Source of the DNA: Hydrogenovibrio sp965140365
GTDB taxonomy: Bacteria; Pseudomonadota; Gammaproteobacteria; Thiomicrospirales; Thiomicrospiraceae
Reading direction: 5' to 3' (one strand)
Length of the DNA: 64,000 bases
NCBI GenBank assembly: GCA_965140365.1
Contig: OZ223196.1
Position numbers and translations under genes: made by a program. This document shows, in pieces, positions 43,019 to 50,618 of this stretch. The first letter of the stretch is position 1. Every line of letters starts with the position of its first letter. The notes beneath the pieces were generated by a model. That model saw only the letters and a program-made list of their open reading frames with translations. It did not search any database and was not told the DNA's origin.

Positions 43019-43217
43019 TTTCGGTTCTCTTTTTTCTGTATTTTCAATAAAGTGAGTGCGACGTTATTTTTGTCCAGCCACGAACAAACCCGCCCAGCGA
43101 GTGACGTCTTAATGCCAGCGCCTTGTTAAATTTGGTCTTAGGGTACTTTTATCTAAATTAGATTGCAAACAAAGGCTTGCATCAATGAGCCGACTCGATG
43201 GGTTCTTTGTTTAGTGG

Positions 43218-43712
43218 TTATTGATTGAGGACAACGTCAATATTAAACCCTTCATCGTCCGTTGGTGCTTCAAAGTAACGGGTAACTTGGTGAAACACCG
43301 CTTCGGTATCAAATTGCGCGCGCTCAGGTGCTTCCTGCCGACGTTTTTCCAGTCGTTGTAAGCACAGAGAGTCGTCGGTTTGCAGATAAATTAATTTATG
43401 GGGAATCTGGCTGTCGTCGAATATTGCCTTAAACCAAGCCCGTTGTTTTCGGGTGTTGCCTGGAAAATCCATCACCACCGAAACCCCGGAATGCAACAGG
43501 TTTTGGACATGGCTTTTTAGCAAGGGTTTCAAGCGTGTCGAATACAGGATGTAATCGTCAAAGTTTTGAATTTCGTCAGGGTAAATGGCCGCCAGCCACT
43601 CGTCTTCAGACAGCAAAATTGCTTTGAGTTCGTTCGCCAGTTGTTTGGCGTAAGTCGATTTTCCCGCGCCCATTTTGCCACTAAAAAAAATCAAGGTGCC
43701 TGTTTCGTTCAT
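43218..43712 (-). CDS. P-loop kinase-like AAA ATPase
   Basis: 164 residues. Walker A FFSGKMGAGKSTYAKQLA, then LLSEDEWLAAIYPDE, SVVMDFPGNTRKQRAWF and YLQTDDSLCLQRLEKRR: the AAA_33/zeta-toxin-like kinase layout with a lid Arg. Substrate unknown; such proteins may phosphorylate nucleosides, sugars or antibiotics. No antitoxin partner is adjacent, so a toxin role is not supported. I chose ATG at 43712 with AAAGGATATG upstream. A palindrome hairpin lies just upstream. Confidence 0.85.
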   Translation of the reverse strand: MNETGTLIFFSGKMGAGKSTYAKQLANELKAILLSEDEWLAAIYPDEIQNFDDYILYSTRLKPLLKSHVQNLLHSGVSVVMDFPGNTRKQRAWFKAIFDDSQIPHKLIYLQTDDSLCLQRLEKRRQEAPERAQFDTEAVFHQVTRYFEAPTDDEGFNIDVVLNQ

Positions 43713-43753
43713 TGCATATCCTTTGCAAATAGGGAGTTCAATCAAATAGCCAA

Positions 43754-43778
43754 TTTTACCAGGCCTGGTCGTTTTTAC
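43754..43778. terminator. Palindrome hairpin with T-tract, upstream of the kinase gene
   Basis: ACCAGGCCTGGT followed by CGTTTTTACC, an exact palindrome copy at 43759-43768. It could end plus-strand transcription, but no plus-strand gene precedes it. It is the last palindrome copy before the cassette array. Confidence 0.55.
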
Positions 43779-43804
43779 CGAAAGGTATTAAAGCAATCTC
43801 GAGT

Positions 43805-43857
43805 AATCAATGGGGGCAGACTCCCTTGAAAATTAATCGAGTTTGACCCCGTTGATT
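43805..43857. repeat. Hairpin repeat at the left edge of the cassette array
   Basis: AATCAATGGGGGCAGACTC pairs imperfectly with GAGTTTGACCCCGTTGATT around a 15-base loop. A diverged copy in the same orientation lies at 47531-47580, just outside the other end of the array. Confidence 0.75.
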
Positions 43858-43887
43858 AGGTTGCCGCAGGCGGCCTCACCAGTCAAT

Positions 43888-43946
43888 CTATTATCGCCAC
43901 CTCTTTAAGCTGGCCGCTTGCGGTCAGCTTGAGTGAATTGTTATAG
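43888..43946 (-). repeat. attC-like site of cassette 6 (distal end of array)
   Basis: On the minus strand it starts near the gene stop with ATAACAATTCACTCAAGCTG and continues with inner arms GACCGC/GCGGCC and GCCAGCTTAA, the usual attC layout. The distal core is degenerate (GATAATAG instead of GTTRRRY), as expected for the last site or a decaying one. Confidence 0.75.
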
Positions 43947-44702
43947 ATTTATGTTTTGAATAAACTCTATCACTTTTTGCCCTTTTTCAGCCATACCTTG
44001 GGCAGCTCCAATTCTTTTATCTGTACTAACTACTCCATCCAAAATGATTTTGGTTTTTTGCCAGATAGCTGATAACTTTCCTAATTCTTGACTTCCACTA
44101 GCTTCCTCAAAAACAGTTTCATTTGCAATTACTTCACCATATGCTGATTGCATTACCTCATCTAAAGCTTTTGCCCCGACTGCTCTGTACTTTGTTAAAG
44201 CTTCTTCAATCTTTGAAAGATGCTTTTCAATTATATTTTTTGTATAAATTGGTAATTTAGAATTCTCTAGATTGGCTCTTAATTCCGATGCCATTTGTTT
44301 CAGTTCATCGATATTTTTTTCATCAATTAATAGCTCTTCATTCGGAAGAATTTCTGAACAAAAGCCTAAAGCAGTTTCTACTTCTGGTGATATTTGTTGT
44401 TTTGGTGATTGCCATGTGGCCATAATAGTTTGAACACCGAATACAGCATTACATTTATTTAAGGATGGTGAATACAGGCTTTCAGAAAAGTCTAGCTTCA
44501 TCATTTCAGTGCGAATAAGCTCAACTTCATCATGCAAATCCGCTAAGCGACGAGAAATTGCAAAGTTTTTTGGATTCTGCTCAGTTTCTTCAATATCAAA
44601 TATCTCTGCCCAGACTTCATGGACAGGTGTTTTATCTTGCTTTTTTTTAGCTTCAAGGAGTATTTCACGAACTCTATAAGCAGAATTTATATTTTGGGGC
44701 AT
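43941..44702 (-). CDS. Cassette-encoded hypothetical protein, 253 residues
   Basis: Mostly helical and charged; opening MPQNINSAYRVREILLEAKKK, ending KGQKVIEFIQNINL, no signal peptide or membrane segment. No motif that I recognise. AT-rich compared with the flanking genes. Its stop codon lies inside the attC-like site, the standard tight arrangement of integron cassettes. Farthest of the array from the putative insertion end. Function unknown. Confidence 0.8.
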   Translation of the reverse strand: MPQNINSAYRVREILLEAKKKQDKTPVHEVWAEIFDIEETEQNPKNFAISRRLADLHDEVELIRTEMMKLDFSESLYSPSLNKCNAVFGVQTIMATWQSPKQQISPEVETALGFCSEILPNEELLIDEKNIDELKQMASELRANLENSKLPIYTKNIIEKHLSKIEEALTKYRAVGAKALDEVMQSAYGEVIANETVFEEASGSQELGKLSAIWQKTKIILDGVVSTDKRIGAAQGMAEKGQKVIEFIQNINL

Positions 44703-44729
44703 TTATTTACCTTAATATTGACTCAAGTT

Positions 44730-44818
44730 GTATAACGGGGTGGTGATAACCTGCGTGGCTTCGCCTGAAAAATTTTAATTTTTGGGGTGAAACACGTCAG
44801 GTTATTGGTTTGTTATGA
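44730..44818 (-). repeat. attC-like site of an ORF-less cassette
   Basis: On the minus strand, CATAACAAACCAATAACCTG pairs with CAGGTTATC...GTTATAC across 89 bases, with an A/T-rich inner hairpin (AAAAATTAAAATTTTT). The outer boxes approximate RYYYAAC and GTTRRRY. Confidence 0.65.
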
Positions 44819-44862
44819 GGCGCGAAGGCGCGTCATGGCAAAGCAATTTTAATCGCCACCCC

Positions 44863-44890
44863 GTTAGGAGCGCCTTCGGGCGCTCCTAAC
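44863..44890. repeat. Perfect 12-bp stem-loop bounded by GTTAGG and CCTAAC
   Basis: GTTAGGAGCGCC-TTCG-GGCGCTCCTAAC, a perfect palindrome whose ends match integron core sites, abutting the next attC. It could be a minimal attC-like fold or a terminator. No T-tract follows. Confidence 0.75.
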
Positions 44891-44944
44891 GTCTAAGCTA
44901 ACCGGCCACGCGTTAGCGCGGTCGGGTTGAGTGAATTGTTAGGT
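44884..44944 (-). repeat. attC site of cassette 4
   Basis: Classic form on the minus strand: ACCTAAC (RYYYAAC) then AATTCACTCAACCCGACCGC, the matching inner arms GCGTGGCCGGTTAGCTTAGAC and a final GTTAGGA core (last base off consensus). 61 bases, among the clearest attC sites of the window. Confidence 0.88.
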
Positions 44945-45277
44945 TTAAGGCCACGCTAAGTCACCATAACCCCAAATAATTGTTCCAAGAATTAGCACTG
45001 AATGCGTTACTAGTGAAAGAAAGCCTTTATTCTTTGGTTTCTTGGGCCTTGTCGCAAAACCAGAATGTTGTTGTCGAGCACTTGCTCTATAAACATCATC
45101 ATATATGTGAGAAGAGATTCTGTATTCAACTATCGCTGCTAAGAGCACAGCGATAGCACCTGAACGTGCAAATAAGGAAAGGTTCTCATAATACAAATCC
45201 AAGATAGCTGAAATGAAAACACTCATTAAAGCTGTAAAAATAATAAACCATTCAAGTTTATAGCTCTTTTTTCTCAT
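44945..45277 (-). CDS. Cassette-encoded membrane protein, 110 residues
   Basis: Three hydrophobic segments (WFIIFTALMSVFISAILDLY, SGAIAVLLAAIV, LVTHSVLILGTIIWGYGDLAW) with a basic cytoplasmic loop (RPKKPKNKG). ATG at 45277. The TAA directly abuts the attC site. No family recognised. AT-rich relative to the chromosome around it. Confidence 0.8.
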   Translation of the reverse strand: MRKKSYKLEWFIIFTALMSVFISAILDLYYENLSLFARSGAIAVLLAAIVEYRISSHIYDDVYRASARQQHSGFATRPKKPKNKGFLSLVTHSVLILGTIIWGYGDLAWP

Positions 45278-45287
45278 TTCAGATTGA

Positions 45288-45386
45288 ACCTAATGCCGCC
45301 ATAAACGGCTGCCGAAGCAACGCGTAGGAAGTCCGGTGGAGGGCGCGCATTTTGCGGCCGGAACGAATTTGATGGCCTTGTTAGCA
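45288..45386 (-). repeat. attC-like site of cassette 3
   Basis: 99 bases on the minus strand from TGCTAACAAGGCC to the diverged core CATTAGGT, with inner arms rich in GC (GGCCGCAAAATGCGCGCCC). Its position overlapping the stop codon of the 198-residue gene supports it despite the loose sequence. Confidence 0.75.
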
Positions 45387-45977
45387 CCCACCAAAACCAT
45401 GAACCTTTTTACCTAGTCTTCTTTCGATACTTGAGAAACTCTTTTGAATCTTTTCTGCTATAGCATCCCCGCAAAACTTGAATAGAGTGACATACTTAGG
45501 AAACTCGTTTAGGGGAACAACAATAGTATAAAGTTGCTTTACCACAATATGGTTTATTTCTTCTTTTGTTGCCAAAGATACATAGTCCAAGCCAGAATCA
45601 TCACTATGAGCGAAGAACTTATTTCTTAAATTCATTACTTGATCATGGACATCTTTCAGGGCGCTCATGTCTTTATATATGTCATTCTTATCAAGTGTAA
45701 TCCGACCCTTACCAGATTGAGAAAAGCACTTTGCGTAATTTAAAACTGCATTTCTAAACAATGCCTGCTGCAATAAATGTTCCTCAGAGCTACCCTCAAT
45801 CTCGTATTTGGCGCAGTTCTCTATAAGAAACATTGATTTGATTGCATCGTGCGCATGCATTAGCAGCATTGAGAGCCCTTTTACGTGTTTGAATCTCTCA
45901 TCATCAATATCGTATCCTTCCTCTGACAGCACTTTTAGATGCTCTTCAAAGTCTTTTAAATAGTCCGACTTTTGCAC
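45381..45977 (-). CDS. Cassette-encoded HEPN-like protein, 198 residues
   Basis: All-helical. LRNKFFAHSDDSGLDYV contains an R-x5-H motif in the last core helix, the place of the catalytic Rx4-6H of HEPN ribonucleases, and RNAVLNYAKCFSQSG is a plausible preceding helix. HEPN proteins act as RNases in toxin-antitoxin, abortive-infection and CRISPR systems, but many are structural or regulatory. No MNT or antitoxin partner is in the same cassette. ATG at 45977. The HEPN call rests on that motif only. Confidence 0.7.
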   Translation of the reverse strand: MQKSDYLKDFEEHLKVLSEEGYDIDDERFKHVKGLSMLLMHAHDAIKSMFLIENCAKYEIEGSSEEHLLQQALFRNAVLNYAKCFSQSGKGRITLDKNDIYKDMSALKDVHDQVMNLRNKFFAHSDDSGLDYVSLATKEEINHIVVKQLYTIVVPLNEFPKYVTLFKFCGDAIAEKIQKSFSSIERRLGKKVHGFGGC

Positions 45978-45990
45978 ATTCTCTCCTGAG

Positions 45991-46052
45991 TGCTAACGAT
46001 AAAACTAAGCGAGCTGCGCTTTAGCGCAGTCCGCTTGAGTGCTTTGTTATGT
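45991..46052 (-). repeat. attC site of cassette 2
   Basis: 62 bases on the minus strand: ACATAAC, AAAGCACTCAAGCGGACTGC, inner loop GCTAAAGC, GCAGCTCGCTTAG, and core GTTAGCA. Both strands of the stem are clearly visible. Confidence 0.88.
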
Positions 46053-46346
46053 TTTTCTCTTATGTAACCACTCAAACAAATACTCAATAAAACCTTTACT
46101 GTGAATCAAGGTTTTAAGTGCCTTGGTGGACAAATAAATACCAAATAAAAGAAACGCAATACCAGGGGTTACTGCATACATTTCAATATTGTCAGAACCT
46201 GTATTTGCAGAAATCGCTACTTTTGTTTCTACACCTAAACGAAATAAATCATAACCACAATAAACGGAGATGCCTGAAACGCTAAATGCACCAACCGCTG
46301 TCACGATACTTATTATGGAAGTATATTTTCTGTTATCTGTATCCAT
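46047..46346 (-). CDS. Cassette-encoded small membrane protein, 99 residues
   Basis: Two transmembrane segments (IISIVTAVGAFSVSGISVYCGYDLF and YAVTPGIAFLLFGIYLSTKAL) and a short basic tail. I chose ATG at 46346 (MDTDNRKYTS); the frame is open 30 codons further upstream, but that stretch is the neighbouring attC site. No family recognised. Confidence 0.78.
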   Translation of the reverse strand: MDTDNRKYTSIISIVTAVGAFSVSGISVYCGYDLFRLGVETKVAISANTGSDNIEMYAVTPGIAFLLFGIYLSTKALKTLIHSKGFIEYLFEWLHKRKT

Positions 46347-46361
46347 GAGTTTCTCTTTAAA

Positions 46362-46445
46362 ACATAACGCTTGCAGCATGCGCGCCCACGAAATGGAGCC
46401 GAAGGCGAAATGTAAAGGGCGTCGCCGTGCCTGCACTGGTTAGGC
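46362..46445 (-). repeat. attC site of cassette 1
   Basis: 84 bases on the minus strand: TGCCTAAC, then CAGTGCAGGCACGGCGACGC...GCGCGCATGCTGCAAGC and core GTTATGT. The inner hairpin TTTCGCCTTCGGCTCC is typical of mid-length attC sites. Confidence 0.85.
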
Positions 46446-46464
46446 ATAAATCCCTCTCTGTAGC

Positions 46465-47385
46465 TCATTCTCCCACTGCATCCGGGTGGTCAGTCCAGTC
46501 ACATACCCCACAACTTGAGAAGTATTCACCATCGTCACCGATGGAAATATCGAAATGGGTTCTTATGTTCCGTGACTTACAAACCGGGCACTCCTCGTTC
46601 TGATCAAGCCGGCTTCTTTCTAAGATCTGGATGAAATGGCCGATCACTGTTTGGCAAGAATGAATTGCTATAGAAGAGGCTGTCTTATTGGCATTTCTGG
46701 AGTGTGTGAGCCAGTTCACCAACTGCCACGATTCTTTCGCGACGCTCTTCAAATGTTGTCTAAGATTCTTATTGCTACTTCCTGGGCACAATTGGTTCAT
46801 GAGAACGTCTGACCAGCCAATAAAATTCGCATCTTGCGGCCGTTCTATTTCTTCGGGTATCTCAGTTTTACGCCTTAGCGCACCAATCAACGAAATTAGA
46901 GCTTCCCTTAGCAACATCCCGACGGTTTGGTAATCCTCAGCCTCAACAGCACTGTCATGCCTGTGAGACGCCTGCTCTTCGCGGCGAATGACTTCATCGA
47001 ATGGACTGGGCTCTCCTGCGTCGACATTATCCGATCGGCTTCTCAAACGCATCATAAGCCCAATATGGAAAGACAGAGTGTAATCAAGGCTTGGAAAATG
47101 CTTTTGGGAGTAAAGGTTGGTGAGATTCGTTATGACCCACCAACGGTTACTATCTGTGGTTACATCCCACATTTCGTAGGTATCGCCCAGAACAATCTCT
47201 GTTTTTATGCGCTCAACGTGTTGAACTTCTTCGTCACGAGCCTGACCCTCAACGTAGCTGGCAATGTCAGCCTCAGAATACGGATCTCGCTCGACGCTAT
47301 ACCTAGCGAGCTCTTCGGGAGGAACAGGGTGATCATGCACGACACAGTCGTCAGTCACTTCCTTTTCATTGTGTGGTTTGGTCAC
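46465..47385 (-). CDS. Cassette-encoded zinc-ribbon protein of unknown function, 306 residues
   Basis: Long helical body, with a C-terminal CPVCKS...CGVCDW four-Cys zinc ribbon at about residues 262-293. The N-terminal 70 residues are acidic. No signal peptide, helicase or nuclease motif seen. First cassette of the array, next to the putative insertion end, so probably the most recently acquired and, if any promoter is present, the best expressed. GC content is closer to the chromosome than in the other cassettes. Confidence 0.8.
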   Translation of the reverse strand: MTKPHNEKEVTDDCVVHDHPVPPEELARYSVERDPYSEADIASYVEGQARDEEVQHVERIKTEIVLGDTYEMWDVTTDSNRWWVITNLTNLYSQKHFPSLDYTLSFHIGLMMRLRSRSDNVDAGEPSPFDEVIRREEQASHRHDSAVEAEDYQTVGMLLREALISLIGALRRKTEIPEEIERPQDANFIGWSDVLMNQLCPGSSNKNLRQHLKSVAKESWQLVNWLTHSRNANKTASSIAIHSCQTVIGHFIQILERSRLDQNEECPVCKSRNIRTHFDISIGDDGEYFSSCGVCDWTDHPDAVGE

Positions 47386-47395
47386 GTGCCCCCCT

Positions 47396-47402
47396 GCCTA
47401 AC
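47396..47402 (-). repeat. Integron-type core site GTTAGGC at the start of the array
   Basis: GTTAGGC on the minus strand, ten bases upstream of the first cassette gene, is the exact consensus core. No complete attC or attI structure precedes it within 47403-47530, so it may be the recombination joint of cassette 1 with a lost attI or cassette. Confidence 0.6.
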
Positions 47403-47530
47403 ATTTATTGTATAAGGCACTTTTGCCTTGTTATTTTATACTGGCGTGTTTTTCAGGTATTTATGTTCTTATATTGAGTCAAACCGGTGATTTTGACAGG
47501 TTATACGATATTGGGTTTAATTCCCGATCA

Positions 47531-47580
47531 AATCAATGGAGTCAAACTTCTTTGAAATCCATCGAATCTGACTGTCATTG
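47531..47580. repeat. Hairpin repeat at the right edge of the cassette array
   Basis: AATCAATGGAGTCAAACTTC and AATCTGACTGTCATTG are the counterparts of the arms at 43805-43857, same orientation, with substitutions. The remaining bases of 47403-47680 show no gene. Confidence 0.65.
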
Positions 47581-47680
47581 AAGCTTGACCTCTAACCACT
47601 CTATCAAAGGCGACCGTTCCGCTTTTCGGTAATTATCCTACCCGATTTCATTTTCAAATGTTAGCAAAAAACACTATGGT

Positions 47681-48916
47681 TTAAGTCTGCTTGGTTGTGT
47701 AAGGCGAATGCGTCCAGCAGTCGGCTGCATAGTCGTCAATCATGTGTTTTTCTTCTTCGATAAATCTGGCCAGGCCTGCCGGGAATGGGTTTTGGGTGAG
47801 CCAGTGGGTGGAGCGCATTTTGACGGGGGTGAAACCACGGGCGATTTTGTGTTCGCCGCCGGCACCGGGTTCGAATGTTTGAATGTTGTTTTCAATCGCG
47901 TAGTCGATGCCTTGGTAAAAACAGGTTTCAAAATGCAGGTGTTTGATTTCTTCAATACAGCCCCAGTGGCGGCCGTAAAGCGTGGTGTCGGAGCGGAACA
48001 TTAAGGCCCCGGCGATGCAACGGCCGTCCAAATCGGCTAGCACCAGCAGAATTTGCTCGGGTATGGCTTGGGCGATGGCTTTAAAGAAGTTGAGGTTGAG
48101 CGTGGGGGTGCTCCATTTGTCGATAAAGGTTTTCTGATAGAAATAACTGAAGTTGTCCCAATCGGCTTCGGTGGCGGTGTGGCCGTTGAGTTGACGGAAT
48201 TGGAGGCCGCTTTCGACGACGGCTTTGCGTTCTTGGCGGATGTTCTTGCGTTTTTTCTTTTTGAGTTGGGCAAGAAAGTCGTCGAAGGTTTGGTAATCCT
48301 GATGGAACCAATGGAACTGGCAGTCGTGACGGAAGTATTCGTTATCGCGTTTGTGCGATTCCAGCCAGGCCTGCTGTTCCGGGTTGGCGAACAACCAGTG
48401 AACGCCACTCATATTGAGTTCTTCGGCTAAGGCCAATGCGCCGTCAAATAACTGCATTTGCAGTTGTTCGGCGTCGAATAATCCATTGCTGATGGTTTCC
48501 AGCGTCGGGTGAATGAGAAAACGCTGTCCTTGTGCAGGGGTGTAAGGCACGGCGGAGACGAGTTTGGGGTAATAGGGCAAGCCGACGTGATTCCACGCTT
48601 GTTCCCAGGCCTGGTCAAAAACGAATTCGCCGTAATTATTGTGCTTTTCATACAACGGCAGGGCGGCCAGAATGCGATCGCCGTGCGGGCTTTCATAAGT
48701 GAGGGTGAGATGGTGCGGCAACCAGCCGAAATGTTCGCCCACGCAATCGTGGGCTTCCAGCGCCGATAAAAAACCGTGTTTGAGAAAGGGATTGTTGTCC
48801 TGTACCAAGGCATCCCACTGCGCGGCCTGTTCGGCGGAAAATTCGGTGAGGCCGTTGTGGACGTCGAGACGAAGTTTGGGTGTTTGCGCTGTGGTCGATT
48901 TTGGCTTTGAATTCAT
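47681..48916 (-). CDS. GNAT/FemAB-like acyltransferase (COG3146, DUF482)
   Basis: 411 residues. WDALVQDNNPFLKHGFLSALEAHDCVGEHFGWLPHHL at the start, then KKKRKNIRQERKAVVESGLQFRQL and FEPGAGGEHKIARGFTPVKMRSTHWL near the end are hallmarks of the COG3146 group of predicted N-acyltransferases related to FemAB. Enzymatic substrate is unknown. Contains an exact palindrome copy (48605) and two 9-base forms. ATG at 48916 follows AACAAGATG. First chromosomal gene after the cassette array. Confidence 0.92.
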   Translation of the reverse strand: MNSKPKSTTAQTPKLRLDVHNGLTEFSAEQAAQWDALVQDNNPFLKHGFLSALEAHDCVGEHFGWLPHHLTLTYESPHGDRILAALPLYEKHNNYGEFVFDQAWEQAWNHVGLPYYPKLVSAVPYTPAQGQRFLIHPTLETISNGLFDAEQLQMQLFDGALALAEELNMSGVHWLFANPEQQAWLESHKRDNEYFRHDCQFHWFHQDYQTFDDFLAQLKKKKRKNIRQERKAVVESGLQFRQLNGHTATEADWDNFSYFYQKTFIDKWSTPTLNLNFFKAIAQAIPEQILLVLADLDGRCIAGALMFRSDTTLYGRHWGCIEEIKHLHFETCFYQGIDYAIENNIQTFEPGAGGEHKIARGFTPVKMRSTHWLTQNPFPAGLARFIEEEKHMIDDYAADCWTHSPYTTKQT

Positions 48917-49062
48917 CTTGTTTGCCTTGACTGTTTGAACTCATTTTAGCATTGAAGTCCGTTTACAACGAATGGCTTTGTATGTATTTGGAGTCAGTTC
49001 AGCCGGATATTCATAGTCTCTCAATTTATATTTTTCATTGTTAATGTATATTTTAGTCTTGG

Positions 49063-49104
49063 CTAATTAATGACTAATTAATATCTAATTAATTATTGGT
49101 TAAT
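49063..49104. promoter_or_regulatory. 11-bp tandem AT-rich repeats upstream of mntH
   Basis: CTAATTAAT occurs at 49063, 49074 and 49085, spaced by exactly 11 bases, with a weaker fourth unit (TTGGTTAAT) at 49096. One-turn spacing favours an operator array or intrinsically bent promoter DNA. The rest of 48917-49200 is AT-rich with no gene. Confidence 0.6.
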
Positions 49105-49200
49105 GGCTTTGGGCGGGGGTTGTGTAGCATTCGTTTTGGTATGACGCCTCTCATTATTCCTTTAATTTATTTCGATAATTATTTAACAAAACAGGTTTTT

Positions 49201-50478
49201 ATGGATATTCAAGCCGCAGGGAAGCAGCCGGATCAACCTTCTATTTGGTATTTTTTAGGCCCGGCTTTTTTAGTGTCGGTGGGTTATATGGACCCGGGCA
49301 ATTGGGCGACGTCCATCGAAGCGGGTTCCCGTTATGGTTATGACTTACTTTGGGTGATTACGTTGGCGTCGCTGGTGGCGATTTTGATGCAGTTGCTCAG
49401 TGCGAAACTGGGAATTGCGACGGGGCGAAATCTAGCTCAGATGATTCGCAGCGAACACCCCGGACGATGGGGGACGTTTTTATTGTCTTCGGCGGGCTTG
49501 GCGATGGTGGCGACGGATTTGGCCGAATTTTTAGGCGTGGCGGTGGCGTTGAACCTGTTGTTTGAGATTCCACTGGTAGCCGCCATCTTTCTGACGATTT
49601 TTGATGTGCTGTTGATTCTCTGGCTGGAGCGTTTTGGGTTCCGCTGGGTGGAAATGACCATTTTTGCCTTTGTCGCCACCATTGGCCTGGGGTATGTGGT
49701 GGAACTGTGGTTGGTGCAACCGGAGTGGGCTGAGGTAGCCAAGGCTTTGGCGGTGCCGAACGATACCATTATGAACACCACGGCTTTGTTTATTGCGATG
49801 GGCATTTTGGGGGCGACTGTGATGCCGCATAACCTGTATTTGCACTCTCATCAGGTGACAACCCGTTCCAGCTTGGCAGGGGAGGCGTTACAACGCTTTT
49901 ATAAAATGATGAAGTGGGACACGATATTGGCGTTAACCGCCGCTTGGGTCGTGAACTCCGCTATTTTGATTATGGCCTCGGCGGCATTCCATGAAAAAGG
50001 GTTGTTAATTACCGATATCGACGAAGCTTATCACACCTTAGGACCATTGCTCGGCGGTGCGGCGGCGCTGACCTTTGGCATCGCGTTGCTGGCGTCGGGC
50101 ATTGCCAGTTCCGCAACAGGCACGCTGGCAGGCCAGATTGTGTTTGAATCCTTCTTTAAAAAACGCCCGGTTAATATTTTAAAAATCCGCGTGTATATCC
50201 GTTTGGCGACCATGATTCCGGCGGCGGTGGCCATTTTATTGAGCGCCAAGCCATTGAGTTTACTGGTGTTGTCTCAGGTGGTTTTGTCGATGCAGTTGCC
50301 GTTTGCCGTGATTCCGTTGGTGATGATGACTTCCGACCCGGCTTTAATGGGGGATTTGGTGAACTGCTATGGCACTAAAATGATGGCTTGGATGGCGTCG
50401 ATTGTGATTGTGGTTTTGAATATATGGCTGCTGGGGATGCTGTTTTGGGACGGTTTTGAAAGCATGGTGCTTCACTGA
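49201..50478 (+). CDS. mntH: Nramp-family divalent metal transporter (MntH-like)
   Basis: 425 residues with 11 hydrophobic segments. TM1 has the metal-binding DPGNW motif (YMDPGNWATSIEAGSRYGYDLLW) and TM6 has ATVMPHNLYLHSH, close to the conserved MPHNLYLHS. It imports Mn(II), perhaps Fe(II), with protons. I chose ATG at 49201; in-frame starts at 49096 and 49141 add non-conserved residues. ACAGG lies upstream. No MntR or Fur box was recognised, but the 11-bp repeats lie 100 bases upstream. Confidence 0.95.
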   Translation: MDIQAAGKQPDQPSIWYFLGPAFLVSVGYMDPGNWATSIEAGSRYGYDLLWVITLASLVAILMQLLSAKLGIATGRNLAQMIRSEHPGRWGTFLLSSAGLAMVATDLAEFLGVAVALNLLFEIPLVAAIFLTIFDVLLILWLERFGFRWVEMTIFAFVATIGLGYVVELWLVQPEWAEVAKALAVPNDTIMNTTALFIAMGILGATVMPHNLYLHSHQVTTRSSLAGEALQRFYKMMKWDTILALTAAWVVNSAILIMASAAFHEKGLLITDIDEAYHTLGPLLGGAAALTFGIALLASGIASSATGTLAGQIVFESFFKKRPVNILKIRVYIRLATMIPAAVAILLSAKPLSLLVLSQVVLSMQLPFAVIPLVMMTSDPALMGDLVNCYGTKMMAWMASIVIVVLNIWLLGMLFWDGFESMVLH

Positions 50479-50618
50479 ACCAGATCAGCCTGATGGTCGC
50501 CCGGTTTTCCGGTGCGTGAATTCTTTTTTAGATTGTTGGCACCTGTGGCTTAAGTGTTTGGGTGTGTCTATGATAAAATGTCTCCAACCAAAAAAATCAT
50601 AAGTACTGGAGAGAGAGT

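Noticed and set aside
43218..43712. Zeta toxin of a toxin-antitoxin pair
   Set aside because: Only the P-loop kinase fold is supported; no epsilon-type antitoxin gene is adjacent.
46347..46436. Upstream extension of the 99-residue cassette membrane protein
   Set aside because: These codons are the attC site of the neighbouring cassette, so the ATG at 46346 is preferred.
43888..47402. CRISPR array as explanation for the repeated stems
   Set aside because: Repeats differ in sequence and length, are separated by genes and have no uniform spacers; attC sites explain them.
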